Below are positions 34,311 to 48,574 of a stretch of 64,000 bases of DNA, one piece after another; position 1 is the stretch's first letter, and every line of letters begins with the position of its first letter. The stretch comes from Lycocorax pyrrhopterus obiensis (taxonomy: Eukaryota > Chordata > Aves > Passeriformes > Paradisaeidae): contig JACSVZ010000011.1 of the NCBI GenBank assembly GCA_014706295.1, forward strand, positions 3,226,663 through 3,290,662. The letters are read 5' to 3'. The position numbers were made by a program, and so were the translations under genes. The notes under the pieces are model-generated. The model made no database searches. It was not told where the DNA came from and saw only the letters and a list, made by a program, of their open reading frames with translations.

Positions 34311-37300
34311 CTCTGGGCAGGCTCTCGTCCCTCTGCTTTAACCACAGCAATGGGCTGCTCTGACTGTGGGGTTTGCAGCTCTGAGCTGTGATTTCCTCGC
34401 TTTCAGATCTCCTGCTCAGGAGAGTTGGAGGCGAGGAGGTGGATAATGGAGTCCTCACAGGTAACACAGTTTAATCCCATAAGCTCTGCCATGAAAGCCA
34501 AGGGCTCTGGGTTCCAGTGGCGTGAATTTATCAGAGCAGGGAGCCCTTGGGCAAAGTTTGACTGAGCAACTCTTTCCAAAGTGTGATGTGGCTGACATTG
34601 AAATTCCTGTCAGTCCTTATCTACATGGAACAACTGCTCATTGTAGGAATAATGTACGTGACACAGGCCTGGAAATAATTTTAAATCTTAAAATATTATT
34701 CCTCAATTGGCATACCTTCTTTTTTTTTTTCCTTCCCCATAACAAAGCTCAGTAAACTTTTGGTTACTTGGGGTATTTATACACTATCAGTTATACCAAA
34801 ATTATAAGGTTTAAACAGAGCAGTTTTTCATCATAGTTGTCAGTATTTTATCTAAAATCAGAGCAGGTTTAGTCAGCAACAGGATAAAACAAGCCTCTGG
34901 TGTCGGAACTGTATTAGTGTTCCTGGTGTTGCTACTGTTGACTGAAACAATGCTGGAAATTGCTTAGCAGATCAATAGTAACAATTCGATATCTTCAGAA
35001 TGATAGTGCAAAACTAAACTAAAATTTAAATGGTTTTAAATGGTTTTAAAGACCATTTTATATAATTATACTTGTGTATGAATAGAATGGATGAATGTTC
35101 TGCATTTGCTTATTACTGCAAAAAAATGTTACTACTGACAAAAATGTAAAAAAAAAAAGCTTATTATACATTTGAATGCATATCTAACTCTCTACTAGCT
35201 AGGAAAAACTTTACAGAAACCCACACAAAATATTCTGAAATGACCTTTCTGAATAATTGAAGATGGCTTTGCATTTTTACCAGCACCTCCATAAACTCAG
35301 TATGGCATCAATGACAGTTCACCTCAACCTCAGCCATAGAGCAGCATTTACAAACACATTTAGAGAGCTTTACTGTAAGTAATGAAATTATTAGAGAGCA
35401 ACCAGGACAAATATATCTGAATGTTAAAATGTGCTTTATGAGCTCAATAATTTTCATGGTAAACATATTTTTTTTCTGAAGCCCTAGTGGCTAAGAGTTG
35501 GACTTTGTGCAATTGTGAAGTGGGTGAGTGATGAAATTGCTGGTTTTCTGTTTTCTTCCTGCTTGAGGTTGTAGCTTACATACAGAAAAACTGATCCTAT
35601 ATTTCGGGGGAATGTTTTAGTTGCGGCTATTTTCTTTTTTTAATAGAATCATAGATGCCTTGTCTTCACCCACTGAACTGCTGCATTTTCCTCAGCTGTT
35701 GTTCCTCTCAATATTGAAAAGTATTTTCATTGTCTGAACCTGATCTCGTGGAGGAGGAACAAACTCTCAGAGCTGGAAATACATGACTCAATGGAGAACA
35801 TCCATTTTTTTGAGTTACTTGGGGGCTGAGGCAGGTCTAAGGCAAAAGTGCTACAAGATTTTCACTTGTGAGTCAACCCTTCTGATTTTTCCTTTAATTC
35901 CTTTATTGTTGTCACACATGTCCTCAAAAAAAAAAAAAAAAAAAAAACAAACCAGGCTTCTAAATTTAGTTTTGCTATTATCAGAGGAGAAATAACTACA
36001 AAATCCGCCCTTCCACCTCCTCAGCTGGAAATGAGGGAGTCACTTGGAGGAGAACATAAGTTCTACATGTGAAAAAGCATATGTGATGTTGAAAAGTGTT
36101 CATCACAGCCCTTTTTGGGAGCAGGACTAAACATAATGAGGATAAGTATCAATAGTGGTCAAGCTGAAAAAAGGAATGCCAAAAATCAATGCCAACAGCT
36201 GAACTGTTACTGGACTAGAGAAATTAGCAGCTGAGTTCGTTGTCTCCAAGTACTCCAAAGTGCTTAATTTGGAATACCACCACACTCTTTGTGCTTTAGA
36301 CTCTTTTATCTTCACATATAACCCCCATTTTTTCAGCATTCAGATGCCCAAGCTCCTGAAATTTGATATTCATCAATATAGGATTAGCCGCTGAGAAAAT
36401 CTCCTGTAATATCTGAACGTACTGACAAGAGGTGTCTGTATGTCACAGTACCTAAAAAGCTTCATGTCGGTCTCGAGACTGGGGCACTGTTGCAGTTAGA
36501 CTGAAATGAACTCTGAATTTCGGGATGTCCAGCACCCCCTGTGAATGGATATTTACATGGATGCTGATTGTGACATTTGTCACCCATTCTTTATCATCTC
36601 TGTGATGCAGGAGAGTGCTCTCCGTCTCATGGAAATGTCAACACCTCTTTAGTTCCTGTGTGTGGAGAAATAATTATTGGCTTAGTCAATTAGCAAAGTA
36701 ATTGGGATACTTTCCTTGCTGCCAGGGCAGTGGCTCAAGACTGGAGAACAGGAGATACTGTGCTCAAGATTCCTTTTCAAGCACCTGATTATCCTGCCTC
36801 TGTAAACACATCGTTTGTTTAAAGTCAGCAAATATATTTTCCCCTCTTGATCGCTTCATCCTTCTCCCACATCGCTGACGAAACCTTCTCTCAGTTAACA
36901 CACTGAGGGCAGGAAATGCTTGGAGCACACAAGTGAGTCTTCAGGAGCTGTGTTGGTTTTCTATTAGGAGTAGGTTGTGTGAAGGAGTGTCAGGATAAGG
37001 TTATTTAAAACACCCACTGTCCTTGATTTCTTCAATGGTCAGAATTTAAACAACCCAAGTGGAATTTCTAAATTATATTCAAAATTTCAGATTACTTAAA
37101 TGGTTCGGCAACTTCTTTGTATTTTTTGATTCTGGTTGTTATATCACAGCAAAGCTGGACCAGTGCAGACCATGTGCAGATGTGGGAGGCTGTGCTTTAC
37201 CCAGGGATAGTAAACTGTTTCCAAAATAGAGAAAAATGAGTTCTTTCATCTCTTTTTTGTATTCATTGAGAAATTGCATCAATTCAAAGTACTGTTGATT

Positions 37301-38139
37301 TCTGATTCTCACTGCAATAATTTAATTTTTACTTTTATTTTTTATATCTGTAGAAGTAAAAAAAAAAAAATTCCATTTATGACGTCAGATGAAATATTTT
37401 TAATCTGCACACTTTTCTACCTTAAATTTAGTTTGAATTTGAGAGTGAAAAAATTCTTTTTACCTATTGTTACACTGCAAAGCAGGCAATACCTTTCTGA
37501 TTAAGCCCTTTGAAATGAGCACATGGAGATGAATCCCCGTGGTTTGTCTCGGTGTGACGTGCTCTCTATTCCATATGTAATGGCTTCCAGTAATCATTCC
37601 TCTGGAACACAGAAATCCTTCTGTTCCCCTTTCAAATGTGCTTATCTTCCTTTCTTAGAAAACTGAAACAGAAGTGATCAAGAGACAGTATGGATTCCAG
37701 AGAGAGTGATTTGAACCCAAACTGGGACACCATAAAGGGATAGGAGGATTTTTGTGCTTGTTTCCATGGGCCATGGGAGTAGACTGAGGGTTTTGTATCA
37801 TATTGCCAACAGGTGGATGGAGAGAACATTGTTCTAGGAATGGAAATAGTGGGAGCCAACAGAGAGAAATTTCCTTTGATGCAATGATGCCTTTGTGGGG
37901 TACAGAGTCTGCTCCAGATAATAGAACAGGAACCTGCTGCATATCACATATTTACATGAATTCAGCCTATAGATTAGGTGGCTGTGATTCCCTCCTGGTG
38001 AATTTTGTCCTGTTGCCAAAGGAGCTGCCACTGCAGAAGTGTCTGCTGTTAGTCAAGGGCATGCAGCAGACAGAAAAAAGAGTCTCTGATTTTCCTTGCT
38101 GGGGTATGGCCATGACTCTTAAGTGCATTCTTTATAATT
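34311..38139. other. Unique AT-rich DNA, no gene seen
   Basis: Short open frames only. An A22 run is listed separately. The decamer TGGTTTTAAA is repeated twice in tandem at 35,031-35,050. A block at about 36,525-36,710 has clustered homeodomain-type motifs and could be conserved regulatory DNA. No transposable element is recognised. Confidence 0.5.
35926..35947. repeat. A22 homopolymer
   Basis: Twenty-two consecutive A follow CATGTCCTC. No upstream sequence looks like a processed transcript, so I do not read it as a retrocopy tail. Confidence 0.88.
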
Positions 38140-38478
38140 GTGGCTTTACAATGCCTGAAGGAGCTGCAGGAAAGCTGGAGAGAGACAATTGCCAAGGGCT
38201 GGAGGGCCAGGACACAGGGAATGGCTTCCCAGTGCCAGAGGGCAGGGCTGGATGGGATCTTGGGCAGGAATTGTTCCCTGGGAGGGTGGGCAGGCCCTGG
38301 CACAGGGTGCCCAGAGCAGCTGTGGCTGCCCCTGGATCCCTGGTAGTGCCCAAGGCCAGGTTGGCCATTGGGGCTTGGAGCAGCCTGGGACAGTGGAAGG
38401 TGTCCCTGCCATGGCAGGGGTGGAGTGTGACGGGCTTTAAGGTCCCTTCCAGCCCAAACTTTTCCATGATTCTACAAT
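38140..38478 (+). mobile_element. CR1 LINE, 5'-truncated, plus strand, little-diverged
   Basis: It starts at GTGGCTTTACAATGCCTGAAG-like sequence and runs to the 3' end TTTTCCATGATTCTACAAT. From about 38,190 to 38,340 it is identical or almost so to 10,793-10,950. Later differences are few: one C/T, a missing C in GTCCCTGCC-ATGG, and a changed stretch GGAGTGTGACGGGC. The ORF2 relic W-H-R-V-P-R-A-A-V-A-A-P is in frame. The 288-codon frame at 37,803-38,669 runs through this copy from unrelated flanking DNA and is not a gene. Confidence 0.95.
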
Positions 38479-41400
38479 ATAGAAAGGCTTGGAAACACAA
38501 GAATCTTTTTCAAGGCCTGGGAGAAAGTGTTCTACTGCAGTTGAGAACTGTGCAGAAAAATAAAAGGCACTCAGTGTATGCCATTTTTTCACATCCCATG
38601 ACCTGGCTGCAGTCTGTATTCCTAAACCTTTCAAGACAGCAAAATCTAAGGCAACTTTTGTCTTTCTAAAATGATACAAACACCCCCAAACACTTTAAAA
38701 ATAATTGTTTTTATAGATGCCCTGCACTGTTTCATCCCCTTTTAAGGCTGTGCATTACTGTGGATGCTGTGAGAACATATTTTCTTGTGCACTCAGTAGC
38801 CAGAATGTGTGAAGTCTTGCAGAACTTCCTTGGTGGGCTCTGCCATCTGCTGTGGATCAAAGGTCAGCAAGTCTCTGAACAGTAAATACCACACAGCAAA
38901 ATTTCATAGGAAGAAACTTCAAATTAAATTAGTTTGAAGATTTAATTTAAATACATTAATGAAATAAGCAAAACTATGTCTGTCACAACAGTTCTGAATG
39001 CCAACTCTGCTGCCTACAAAGAGTTCTTTATTACCAAGCTTGAAAGAAAATGTTATCTCTTAGTTATTCCATTGTTAAAAAGTTAAAAGTTCACACAGAA
39101 TACTCAGGTCAGATTTGTATCCTCTTCCTGCCACATTCATGCCTTTAGCAGTAGTTTGATAAACAGCTCAATTTTTGCTCATAAGCTGGGATTCCAGTTA
39201 GAAGATTTAATTACAAACCTATTTTGGGCACTTTGTTTTAATACTGTGCTGCCACCACACCCATGTGATGTTCTGTGATGCAACATGTACAAAATAAAGT
39301 GTGTCTATTCTTTTGTGTAGGAGGAGGACAAGAAATCACTACCAATCACAAGAAATGAGGAAAAAACACCTAATTCTTTTATACATTACTTCAATGAAAA
39401 ATTATGCTGCATTGCAAAAATGTAGAAAGGCAGGCTGCAGACTTGTTTAATGCAGTTTATATGTGTATACTGTTGTCACCTTTCTAAACAGGAAATTAAA
39501 ATTTTCAGGAATGTGATTTCTCTGTTTTGAAATGTATTCTTTCTAAAGGAAAGCAGGCTGTCAGTGCACATAGCTGTGTACTGGTTCTTAGGTTTTGGTT
39601 GAGAAGCCAAACTAAGAACATAAAAGGCATAACTTGATATTACGGTAAAGAAAAGTGAATTCTGCATCCTATGCAGAACAGACCAGGAGGCTCTGTCAGT
39701 TCTGTGCTTCCTGTGCTGGAATCTCATCACTAAGCAAAGATTTCAACTGCAGAAACATTTTCAAAGTGTGTTCTGATTAACCAGGCTTTCCTTGAGCTGA
39801 TCTTATTGAGCATCCTGGTACTACCTAGGAAAATTGGTTCCAACTCTTCCCATGATCAGCTGCAAGATGGAAAGACATTCCTTGTTCTGATTGAAAAAAT
39901 AGCTGCAGCTTAATTGGAGGTGTCTGTAAATTTAGTTTTACAGGACTTTTTCTCCTGATGCAGGAGAAGATGGAGGTAAAATCATTTTGTTTCCTTGCAG
40001 AGTTTCCCTGGGTGATGCAATTCCAAATGAACACAACATGTGCAGGCTAAGTCCACCTATGTCGAGGGTGTGTCAGACCCAGGGGCTCAATTTAATAAAT
40101 GTAGTAGTCATTAAGTAAGTTACTACTCTTAATCTGTGCTATGTAATTGTGGTTTGGTGGTTTGCCATTTTTAAATCTTTGTCTTATGTGTAAAAGGATC
40201 ATTTTTCCTCCTTCCCTGTCAAAATATTATTGTAAGAATTATGTGGCATCGACTATTCTGATCATAAGAACTTCTTTCTGTATTTTCCTGCTTCAGAAAT
40301 CAGTAAAATAACAGTACTATCGCAGTTGTCAGACAAAGACAGCATTCCTTTCAAAATTATGATGAGTCCTATTACAATCATCAAGGCTACCTTAAATTCA
40401 CTGCCCTTTGAACACCCCTTCTAACTTTCTGCGTTGGGCTGGGAAGATGTCAGGGAAATGAGTCAGTGAATGTGAAAGATCATCAGAATAGCTGGAATAA
40501 TATTGTATTTACTTGTGTATTTTTTACCACCCAATGAACCTTTTCACAGTTTAATGCAGAAAAATGAACCCCCCCACAGTCAGGGTCTGATTTTAGTGTC
40601 ACCTGCTGGAGCAGGGAGGTGGGAGCAGAGGATCCATTGCTGTTCCTTCCAGCCTGACCCATTCTGGGATCCTCTGGTTCCTCTGTGATTTCACTGAATC
40701 AATTTTGTGTTCTGCTGTTGTGCTCTGCTGCTGCTCCAGGCAAGTGCTATGATTCTTGTCATGCTCCAACTTTGTCTTGAATTCATTTAAGAAAGTTGTG
40801 AACTGTGTTTGTCATTGGACAAATTTGGGTCAATGGTTGCTGTGGTGCAGGAAATACTTCATTAGAGAATGCTGCAGAATGTTCATTTCTATTTAAAAAT
40901 AGTATCAAAGGTGCTGTATTTCTTTGCACATTAAAATGGGATTATCCTTGATTTAGGTGGCTATGTTTGTCCTCTCATATTTGATCTCTGCAACAACTAT
41001 ACTGGTTTCTCTGAGATGTTTCTTTTCCACCTTTTTGAATTCTTTCTTTTCCACTAAATGAAATCTTTTTGTAAATTTTTCCACCTAGTCTTGCTCTCTT
41101 TGGGAATTTGTGTCCAGGCAGTAAGAAATGTCCAGATATCAAAATCTTTTTTACCATTTCCAAGTCCTTCTACTTTAAGAAAATGTATCACTCAACTTTA
41201 TTAATTATTTGGGTTGGTTTTTTAATTTTCAAATTTATCAGAGTAAATCTATGTCTTTATCTACGTGATTCTTCTCATTGAGGTAATAGTGCCATTTGCA
41301 AAATAAATTTAATTTGAAAGGCAAAAGAACAGTTTTAAAACAAATGCTTTCGAAATGTTATCTCAATGGATCTTCAGAAAATGCAGTTTAGGGGTTTTCT

Positions 41401-42613
41401 ATTTCTCCTTTCAGAATTTAACTCTGTTTCATCTCTCCAACTTTGTATGGTTCACTTCTGACTAAGCAGGTAAAGGCAGAGGATATTCTTGCAATTCCTT
41501 ACACAATGAACCTGGTGCTGAAAGTTAAAATGAATTTAAAATGTTGTTTATTTCAATATTTGATCTCAGATTTTCATGAATACTTGTTAAAAAAAACCAA
41601 CAAAGTAAATCTTTTCACAGCTACAGATCATTGGATATTCACTGCAAAATGTGCAGAAATTATTTATGGAAGCAAAAGTTCTCATTATTTGTGTTCATTT
41701 GTTGTGTGAACAAAAGAGTTCACAGGAGAACACAGAGCTGGAAAAGCCATTTCTAGAGTATGTTTCAGGAAAATACCATTTTAGTGCTCTTGATTTATAT
41801 CATTTAGCTCTGACACAGGTTCTGATACCTGGAGGGGAAAGGAAAAGTAAGAGCCACATTCAAAGTGAATGTTGGGATCTCTTCTCTTGTTCTGTTTGAG
41901 AGATGCACCACTGCCAGCTTTTGTGATTCTTCTTAAATTACTGTATACTCATTTCAAACACAGAATGCTTTCTCTGATCCTGAATATCTTTGCTTATAAT
42001 TAAAATCAATTCTACAATAGGTACAAAACTAATGCTGCACCATCAATGCAATGTTGTTGATTCTTTTAGTGCTTCATTTGTAGACATTTCATTTTCCCAC
42101 TAAAATGATTTTGTTCTGTGTTTCCTGTACCCTTTTTAACTGAAATGATCAGCTATTATTCTCAACTAGAAAATACTACATTAGAACAAACTTTTATGGG
42201 GAAGGTCTGAGAAAAATAAGTGAAGCAGAGCAGCCTGACATGACAGTAGAAGCAATATAGGTAGAGCCAGACTGATTAACTCTTACTTTGAGCAACAGCA
42301 GAAGCTCTGAGAAGATTAAGAGCCACTTCTAGAAAAGGGATGAGTTTGGATTCAGAGAAGAGAAATGTGTGATAACCCCCACCTCTGTCTTGGGTTTGAA
42401 TCAGTAGAGATTACATGAAATTCCTTGTGGCTGAAACACTATTGCAGAGTGCCTGTGCTCACTTTACCCAGACTCCAGAGGTGAGTGCAAAAAAGTAATA
42501 TTCAACTTTATGATCAGAATTTAGAGCAGCTAGAGACAGCAGAACTCCTAAAAAATACCAGATGTCATGAACCTGAATTATTTTTCATTCAATTGTTTCT
42601 AGAGTCTGTCTAA

Positions 42614-42642
42614 TATGTGTATATACACACACACATATATAT
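42614..42642. repeat. TG/TA/CA dinucleotide tract
   Basis: ATATGTGTATATACACACAC continues as ACATATATAT. The order TGTG-TATATA-CACA makes the tract partly self-complementary. It is short and probably variable in length. Confidence 0.85.
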
Positions 42643-45137
42643 TTAATTGGTTATTTTCAGAAATTAATACAAGATTTAAGCAAAATCCTTGCTTTCTTCT
42701 CAGGGCTACCTGAAAGGACTTTGAGCCTTCAAAAACACATGTAATATCACAGCAATTATGGGAAAATTAAAGCTCAGTGGTCAACATGGTGAAAGAGGTT
42801 GATTTGATTTTGATAACTGAAGAAGTGCAAAAAAAACCTAGAACTGGAGAACAAGAATCCAAACTAATAAAAGTTTGAGAAGACATGAGAAAAAGAATGG
42901 AAGATAATGTAAAAGGAAAGAATGAATAGCAGGGTTTATAGTGTCTCTTTCTGTCTTCCTTCCATTCTTTTAATACCATTAATTTAACTCATTCTAGTGT
43001 ATGTACATTTTTATGGAATTATAAGTCAAGGTCAATGAGCAGGTCTGAATGGAGAAGTGTCTCTGAATGCTAACTTGGATTTTAAGGCTTTGTTAAGCTT
43101 TAGAAAGTGCTGTAAATTTTTTTGAAGTTTCCACCTAGGATCTGGTAATTTTGTTCCCCCAAGAGTGCTTTCTGAGCCTTGGTTACAGGGAAGCTGAGTT
43201 GAATTCAGTGGCAAAATAAAGAAACACTTTTTGGATAAAACATTCCATGGCTCCTGCAGCCCTTCAGGGCTCTCCTCCTGTTTCCCCTGTCTACCTTTTT
43301 AGGCTTGGCTTTGGAGCAGGGTTAAACCATTGGAGTTCCAGGCTCCAACCCCAGACATTTCATATTTCTGCTATCATAAGAGGCTGTGTAGCATCACGAG
43401 AGAAATTACTGTTTTATGGACAATTGTACGGGTGAGAACAGCTCTGGCACTGCAGGCTGGGAACTGAGGGTGTGAAGAAACACTCAGGAGCTGCAGTGGC
43501 CAAAGTAGGACAGTGGGTGACACAAACAGCAGCTCTGCAGCCCTGCACTGCTCCTCAAAGAAAACTTGAGGCACATTTTTCCTTTTGGGGTTTGAAGGAG
43601 TTGCAGTGACTGGAAAGATGCAATGAATGACTGGAGGTGAAGAATGATTCACACAACAGCTGCAGCTGAGTGCAAAGGACAAGGTAGAGCGACAGAGGAG
43701 AGAGATCAAAGCTCAGCAAGTTTCTTAATTAAATTAAAAAACAAACAAACAAAAACAAAAAACCCACCAAAATTGGGCATCTCAGCTGTTTGTAAAAACG
43801 CCAGGACAAAAGTGGCTGTTATAGCCACAAAATGGATTATATTTTCACACTTTTGTTTATCTTCAGAATATTACACAGGAGCATCAGAAGTTATGGAAAT
43901 GCAGATTGTTTAGTGCTGCTGACATCTGTTCCAAAGCAGCAATGAATCTCCCTGGGAGAGAGATGAATGAAAGAAATGGGGAGGGAATATGAGACAGGGC
44001 ATTAGCAATCAGGGTCAGGTTACTGACATTGATTTTTACCTACAATTGACTTTGTTATGAAGGGAAGTTTGGAAATTTCTTCCACACAAAAAATGACTTC
44101 ATTTGCTGTGAGGTCAGTAAAACACACTATTGATTTCCATTTGACAAAAATTAAAATAGTCTCTACCAGTGTATACAGTGTGAAGATATTCCAACCACTA
44201 TTACCTAAAGTACTTTACTTCAGCAGATACAGGAGCTGCTTCCTAGAAAAAAAAAAAAGCTGATATTCCTTTAGTTTTCATTATGATAATCATTCACATT
44301 CTTAAAAATCACTTATATTGCAGGGCTTGGTATTTACACAATGCTCTTCCTATATATATGTGTAAAAAGCATTAACTAATGGATGTTTTAAATCAGAAGC
44401 AAACGCTGTAAAGTTTCAGATACAGCTGCAGGGATTCCCTTAAATTAGAGATTCCAAAGCCCTCACTGCAATTTGACAGTTTTATGTCCTTGGCTGATAG
44501 CTGCTCGGGCTGGAAGCTCAGTGAGTTAATCAGATGCTCCCTCACTGGTGCACATTTGCTTTAGTTACGCTGTCAGCAGCCCCCTGGTTAGATAATGTAC
44601 AGATTATATAGATGTGTACGGCCCAACAAGGCGTGGGGAACCACAGAGAGCAAACCCTGCACTTTGCAGCCGTGGGTTTGAGAGGAAATGAATCTCTCAT
44701 TTCGGTCAGGCACTTGGAGGATTCCCCCTCTTCTCCAACTTCTGTGCCTGCAGCTTTTGAAACACGCAGCAGAGGGGTTAAAAAACTCCGCAGTGTGAAC
44801 AGTGGTGAGATTTTTCTGACCAAAAAGATCTTCACAGCGTTCTGCCTTTCCCTGCTGGCACAGTCCCAGCTGGCAGGGGTTGCCTTCTCGTTCCGTCTCG
44901 TGGCACAACAGGCCACATCTGCCGGGAACCACAGAGAGAAACGTCACCTCTTGCCTTGAAAACGTTTCAGCAATTCCACATATCCCGGTGTATTTATTTC
45001 TGTAGGAAAATCCCCGATCCCTGAAGCACCATGGTTGGCAGAGATAGCCACGTGAAACACAGAGTTTTGAGAGAACAAATGAATCAGCTTCTAGCAAGGG
45101 ATTGTTGTATTTTGTTGCCAGACTTCTGCCTTATGGC

Positions 45138-45300
45138 TTATATTTACATATATATTAATACATATATACACATACAGTATATATAAATATATATTCATAT
45201 ATACACACACATAAAAAATATATTTTAATAAACATTTCAGACATAAAATATGTATAAATACGTATGCACTTATATGCATGTTTATTTATATGCATATTAT
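45138..45300. repeat. AT-rich low-complexity tract with TATA/CATA motifs
   Basis: About 160 bases are built from imperfect ATATAT, ACATAT, TATATAAAT and ATGCAT units, with a short CACACACA core. There is no constant repeat unit. The 62-codon minus frame over it is an artefact of composition. Confidence 0.8.
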
Positions 45301-48300
45301 CTACGGGGGTAAACTGGCTGTAGAAAATACAAAATAACTTTTGGGTTTTTTTAAAGTATCTTTGGGCATGCAGGTTCTGTCTCTGAAAGTCTCAGTTCCC
45401 TACTTGTGAACATAAAGGAAATATTGGCTCACCTGAATCACACAAAGTCGTGTTTGAAGTTAAAATTCTACCTCATGGTGAGCCTGAGGAGGGTTTATCC
45501 AAGTTTGGTAAAATTGTGGAAAGCTGAGTGTTGGTGGAGCGTTACAGTAACTGCAGCTGAGGGGGAAAATCACTGTCCAGCTGCAGGGGATGGTTAGCCT
45601 GGTGGGTACCTGAGGGAGAGTTATTTCTGCAAGAACAAGGAGAATTTGAACCTACTCATGGTCTTACTCGTGGTAGGGAGGTCATGAATATTGGAGCTCA
45701 ACCTTCATAGCCACAGTAAAAATTAACAGGACAATAATTACAGCAACCACAGAAGGAGTTCTAAACACAGGGATGGTGTATTTCCAACACCCGCAAGGAC
45801 TCTGCACTCCAAGCCACAGCTTCTTTTTCTTGAGGAAATTGGACTGGAGCCAGCTCGGCAGAGCCTTGGGTGTTTCCAGCAGCCATAAACATCCCCACCA
45901 CTGCTATCCTCCAGAAATGAGCACTTCATTCTGCTCCTTCTGCCATTAAAGTAGCACTTGAATACAATTTTCTGTCACAATCACGCCGCTCAGTCAAGCA
46001 CATGCTTGCGAAATGTCAGTATTTGCAATAACTCTCGTTTTGCTAATTAATCTTACCCTGGTGAGGAAATTAAGACAAAGATTTGCGTTAAAATTATGTG
46101 ACACTTTTATTTGCAGTCTTGTTATCCCACTTCACTATTTTTCTGGAGTTTAATATGACACTCAGACTGTTTGTTTTGGGTTTTTTTTCCAAAAACCTCA
46201 GAATCCAATATCACCAACATGACAAGCAGAAGTTTTACCATGAAAAGAAACACTCAGCAGCCTGTTCCCAAAAATTCCTCTGCACAAAAGCACCAAATAT
46301 TTTACAAACCTACAGGCTTTTGATATATTTATGACCCTGAATTAATTTTTCGTGCTTTATTTTTTTATTACTTTGTTAAGGAATTGTAATACGAGATATT
46401 ATGTTACTGATTTATCTGGTGTGATTGAATATGTCAATCTATTTTTCCACCAAATCATATTTAGAAAGGATTTTAGCTGTGATAAAACTAAAGAAGCATC
46501 GTTCTCTCACCCTGTTTAAAACTTGATTTTTGAGGGAAGGTGGAAATAAAAACAAGTACTACTCAAATTTTGGCTGATATCACATCTGATCCCAGTTTAG
46601 CTGATCTTAATTTCAGGAAGGTTTCATGCAGAAAAAAAGTGATGGCTATTTATGCTGTCACTTTATACTCAGGGCTGCATAATGATGAGTCTAACTGTGA
46701 ATATTCACACTCAGGTATAACAGGTATTAGGTGTAATATTGCACTATTCAGTAGAATTCATGATATTTAAGAAAAACATGATACTTAAGGAATGACTATT
46801 TTTCATAGGGACCATCATCTTTTTTCCTGTTACTGTCCCAGAATTAGAACAAAATATTTTAAATTACAGTAGCAGCTTTTAACTAACTTTTTAATACAAA
46901 AATGTTTAGAACACCTCTTCCTTAGGCAAAAAATATTTGATAATAAGAAAAAGTAGAATTAATTTTCACTTATACTCTAATCTGTTCTGTACTTATTCAG
47001 CACTTTACACCAAAAGGACACGTTTATTGAAAGAGAAGCAGGTAGGGAGGAGACCTGGGAAAACAAAGAAATGGTGATTGGAGCAAACCATGCCAGAGAA
47101 GAGACACAAAACAGACAGAGGTTTAGCGTCCAACAGTTGAACAGTTTGCTACTCACGCTCCAGGTTGAACAGTCATCTCCACCACCCTCAGCTCTGCACT
47201 CCTCTTGGATCCCATTTGTTCAGAGGGTAACTTTAAGAGCAGGTTTCCTTCTCCATTTCTTCTCTGGGGAGTGTGTCTGCTTTAGAACACTTTCTGAAGG
47301 TGTTAGTCAAAGATTATTTGAATGTGAGAAGTACAAAGATTGCTGGTTTCCTTGCAATCAGGAGCTGCTGGAGGTTGTTAAATACCTGGTGTAAACCAAA
47401 GTGTTTATGACCAAGATGTTCATTGATAAGTTTATAGAAATTGTGTCAGCTGTATTGCAGCTCCCCCTGGCATTAATAAACCAGCCTGGGAGTGGAGATT
47501 TATCTGTTACATCATTTTCAATGAAAAGAACTAAAGGGTTTTTTCACTTGCTAGTGTAAAGCGGGTGAAGCCTGGGGAGAGTGAACCATTTAATCTCCAA
47601 TAAAGAGAGTTTGGGACATCTGAGACGCCTCACATTTTTGTAAAAGTGTCACACCAAGGGGCTTGGGAGTTTTGCATTCACCTGCCAACTTACAGATGCA
47701 AGAAATTCCACTTGTGTCTTTTGGACTCCCCTTTCCTCTTGGCAGCATGTCCTCACTATGTGCTAATTATAGGTAGGACTTTGGGTGTATTGTTCTCACT
47801 CTGTTCTGCTCACTCCATGTGTGAAAGTGAGACATTGGCTCCATCACCTGGTAGTTGGGACAACTTCCTTAGAGCTGGGACCGAGGTGAAAGGGTTTGGC
47901 TTCCAATCTGCTTTTATCCTGATACAAAACAGAATTTTCAGATGAGTGGTTCATATACACCTGACCTCTGTTAGAGTAAATATTCTATACAAATAGAATA
48001 AAAGTATTACTGCAGCATCTTATCTAAAAGTTTTTCTTGTCCCAAAGCAAAGCACACCCTTTAGAGTCCATGCTCATTAGACTTGAAACAAATGTGCTGA
48101 TGAAAAAAAAGCATGATTTACTGGCCTACCTTGGTCCAACTAATTTACTTTTTGTTCCCTTTGTTCAGCTATCAAACTAACAGGCAGTGTTCATTCAGCT
48201 CTGGAAATACTGTGTTTTGACAAAGTCCAAAAGTTTCCTTTTTTTCTTCAGATTGACTACAGTTTCTTCTTTTGCAACAGCTGGAAGTAATTATGTTTTA

Positions 48301-48574
48301 TCGTTTAGCTGGATAAATGGTTATTGTTCAAGCAGCCTCTAAAGGAAGTAAAGTTTTAATGGAACAAACTAAAAAACCCAACAATATATGAATATATATT
48401 AGGTTTAACTTGTTCCCAGTGTTTGCGTAGTCAAGGAAGGAAGTAGGAAAATTGAGGATATCTCATTTCCATGATACAATACAGTTTGATGCTTGCTCCC
48501 TTTCCTTTGAGCTTGGAGAAGGCTGATCCTTAATTGCTTCAATTGAAGTCAGTGTTCAAGGATTTTGGAACATA

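Noticed and set aside
35926..35947. Poly(A) tail of a processed pseudogene
   Set aside because: The upstream sequence shows no transcript-like homology, and birds lack L1 machinery that commonly makes such copies.
37803..38669. 288-codon open frame on the plus strand
   Set aside because: Its second half is the CR1 copy at 38,140-38,478 read in the ORF2 frame, and its first half has no homology I recognise. It is a chance run-through.
40636..40690. Degenerate CR1 3' tail (CCTTCCAGCCTGACCCATTC)
   Set aside because: The match is short, the terminal repeat is not clear, and no CR1 body precedes it.
47071..47394. 107-codon ATG frame
   Set aside because: No recognised protein, no clear promoter or splice context, and its length is not exceptional for 64 kb read in six frames.
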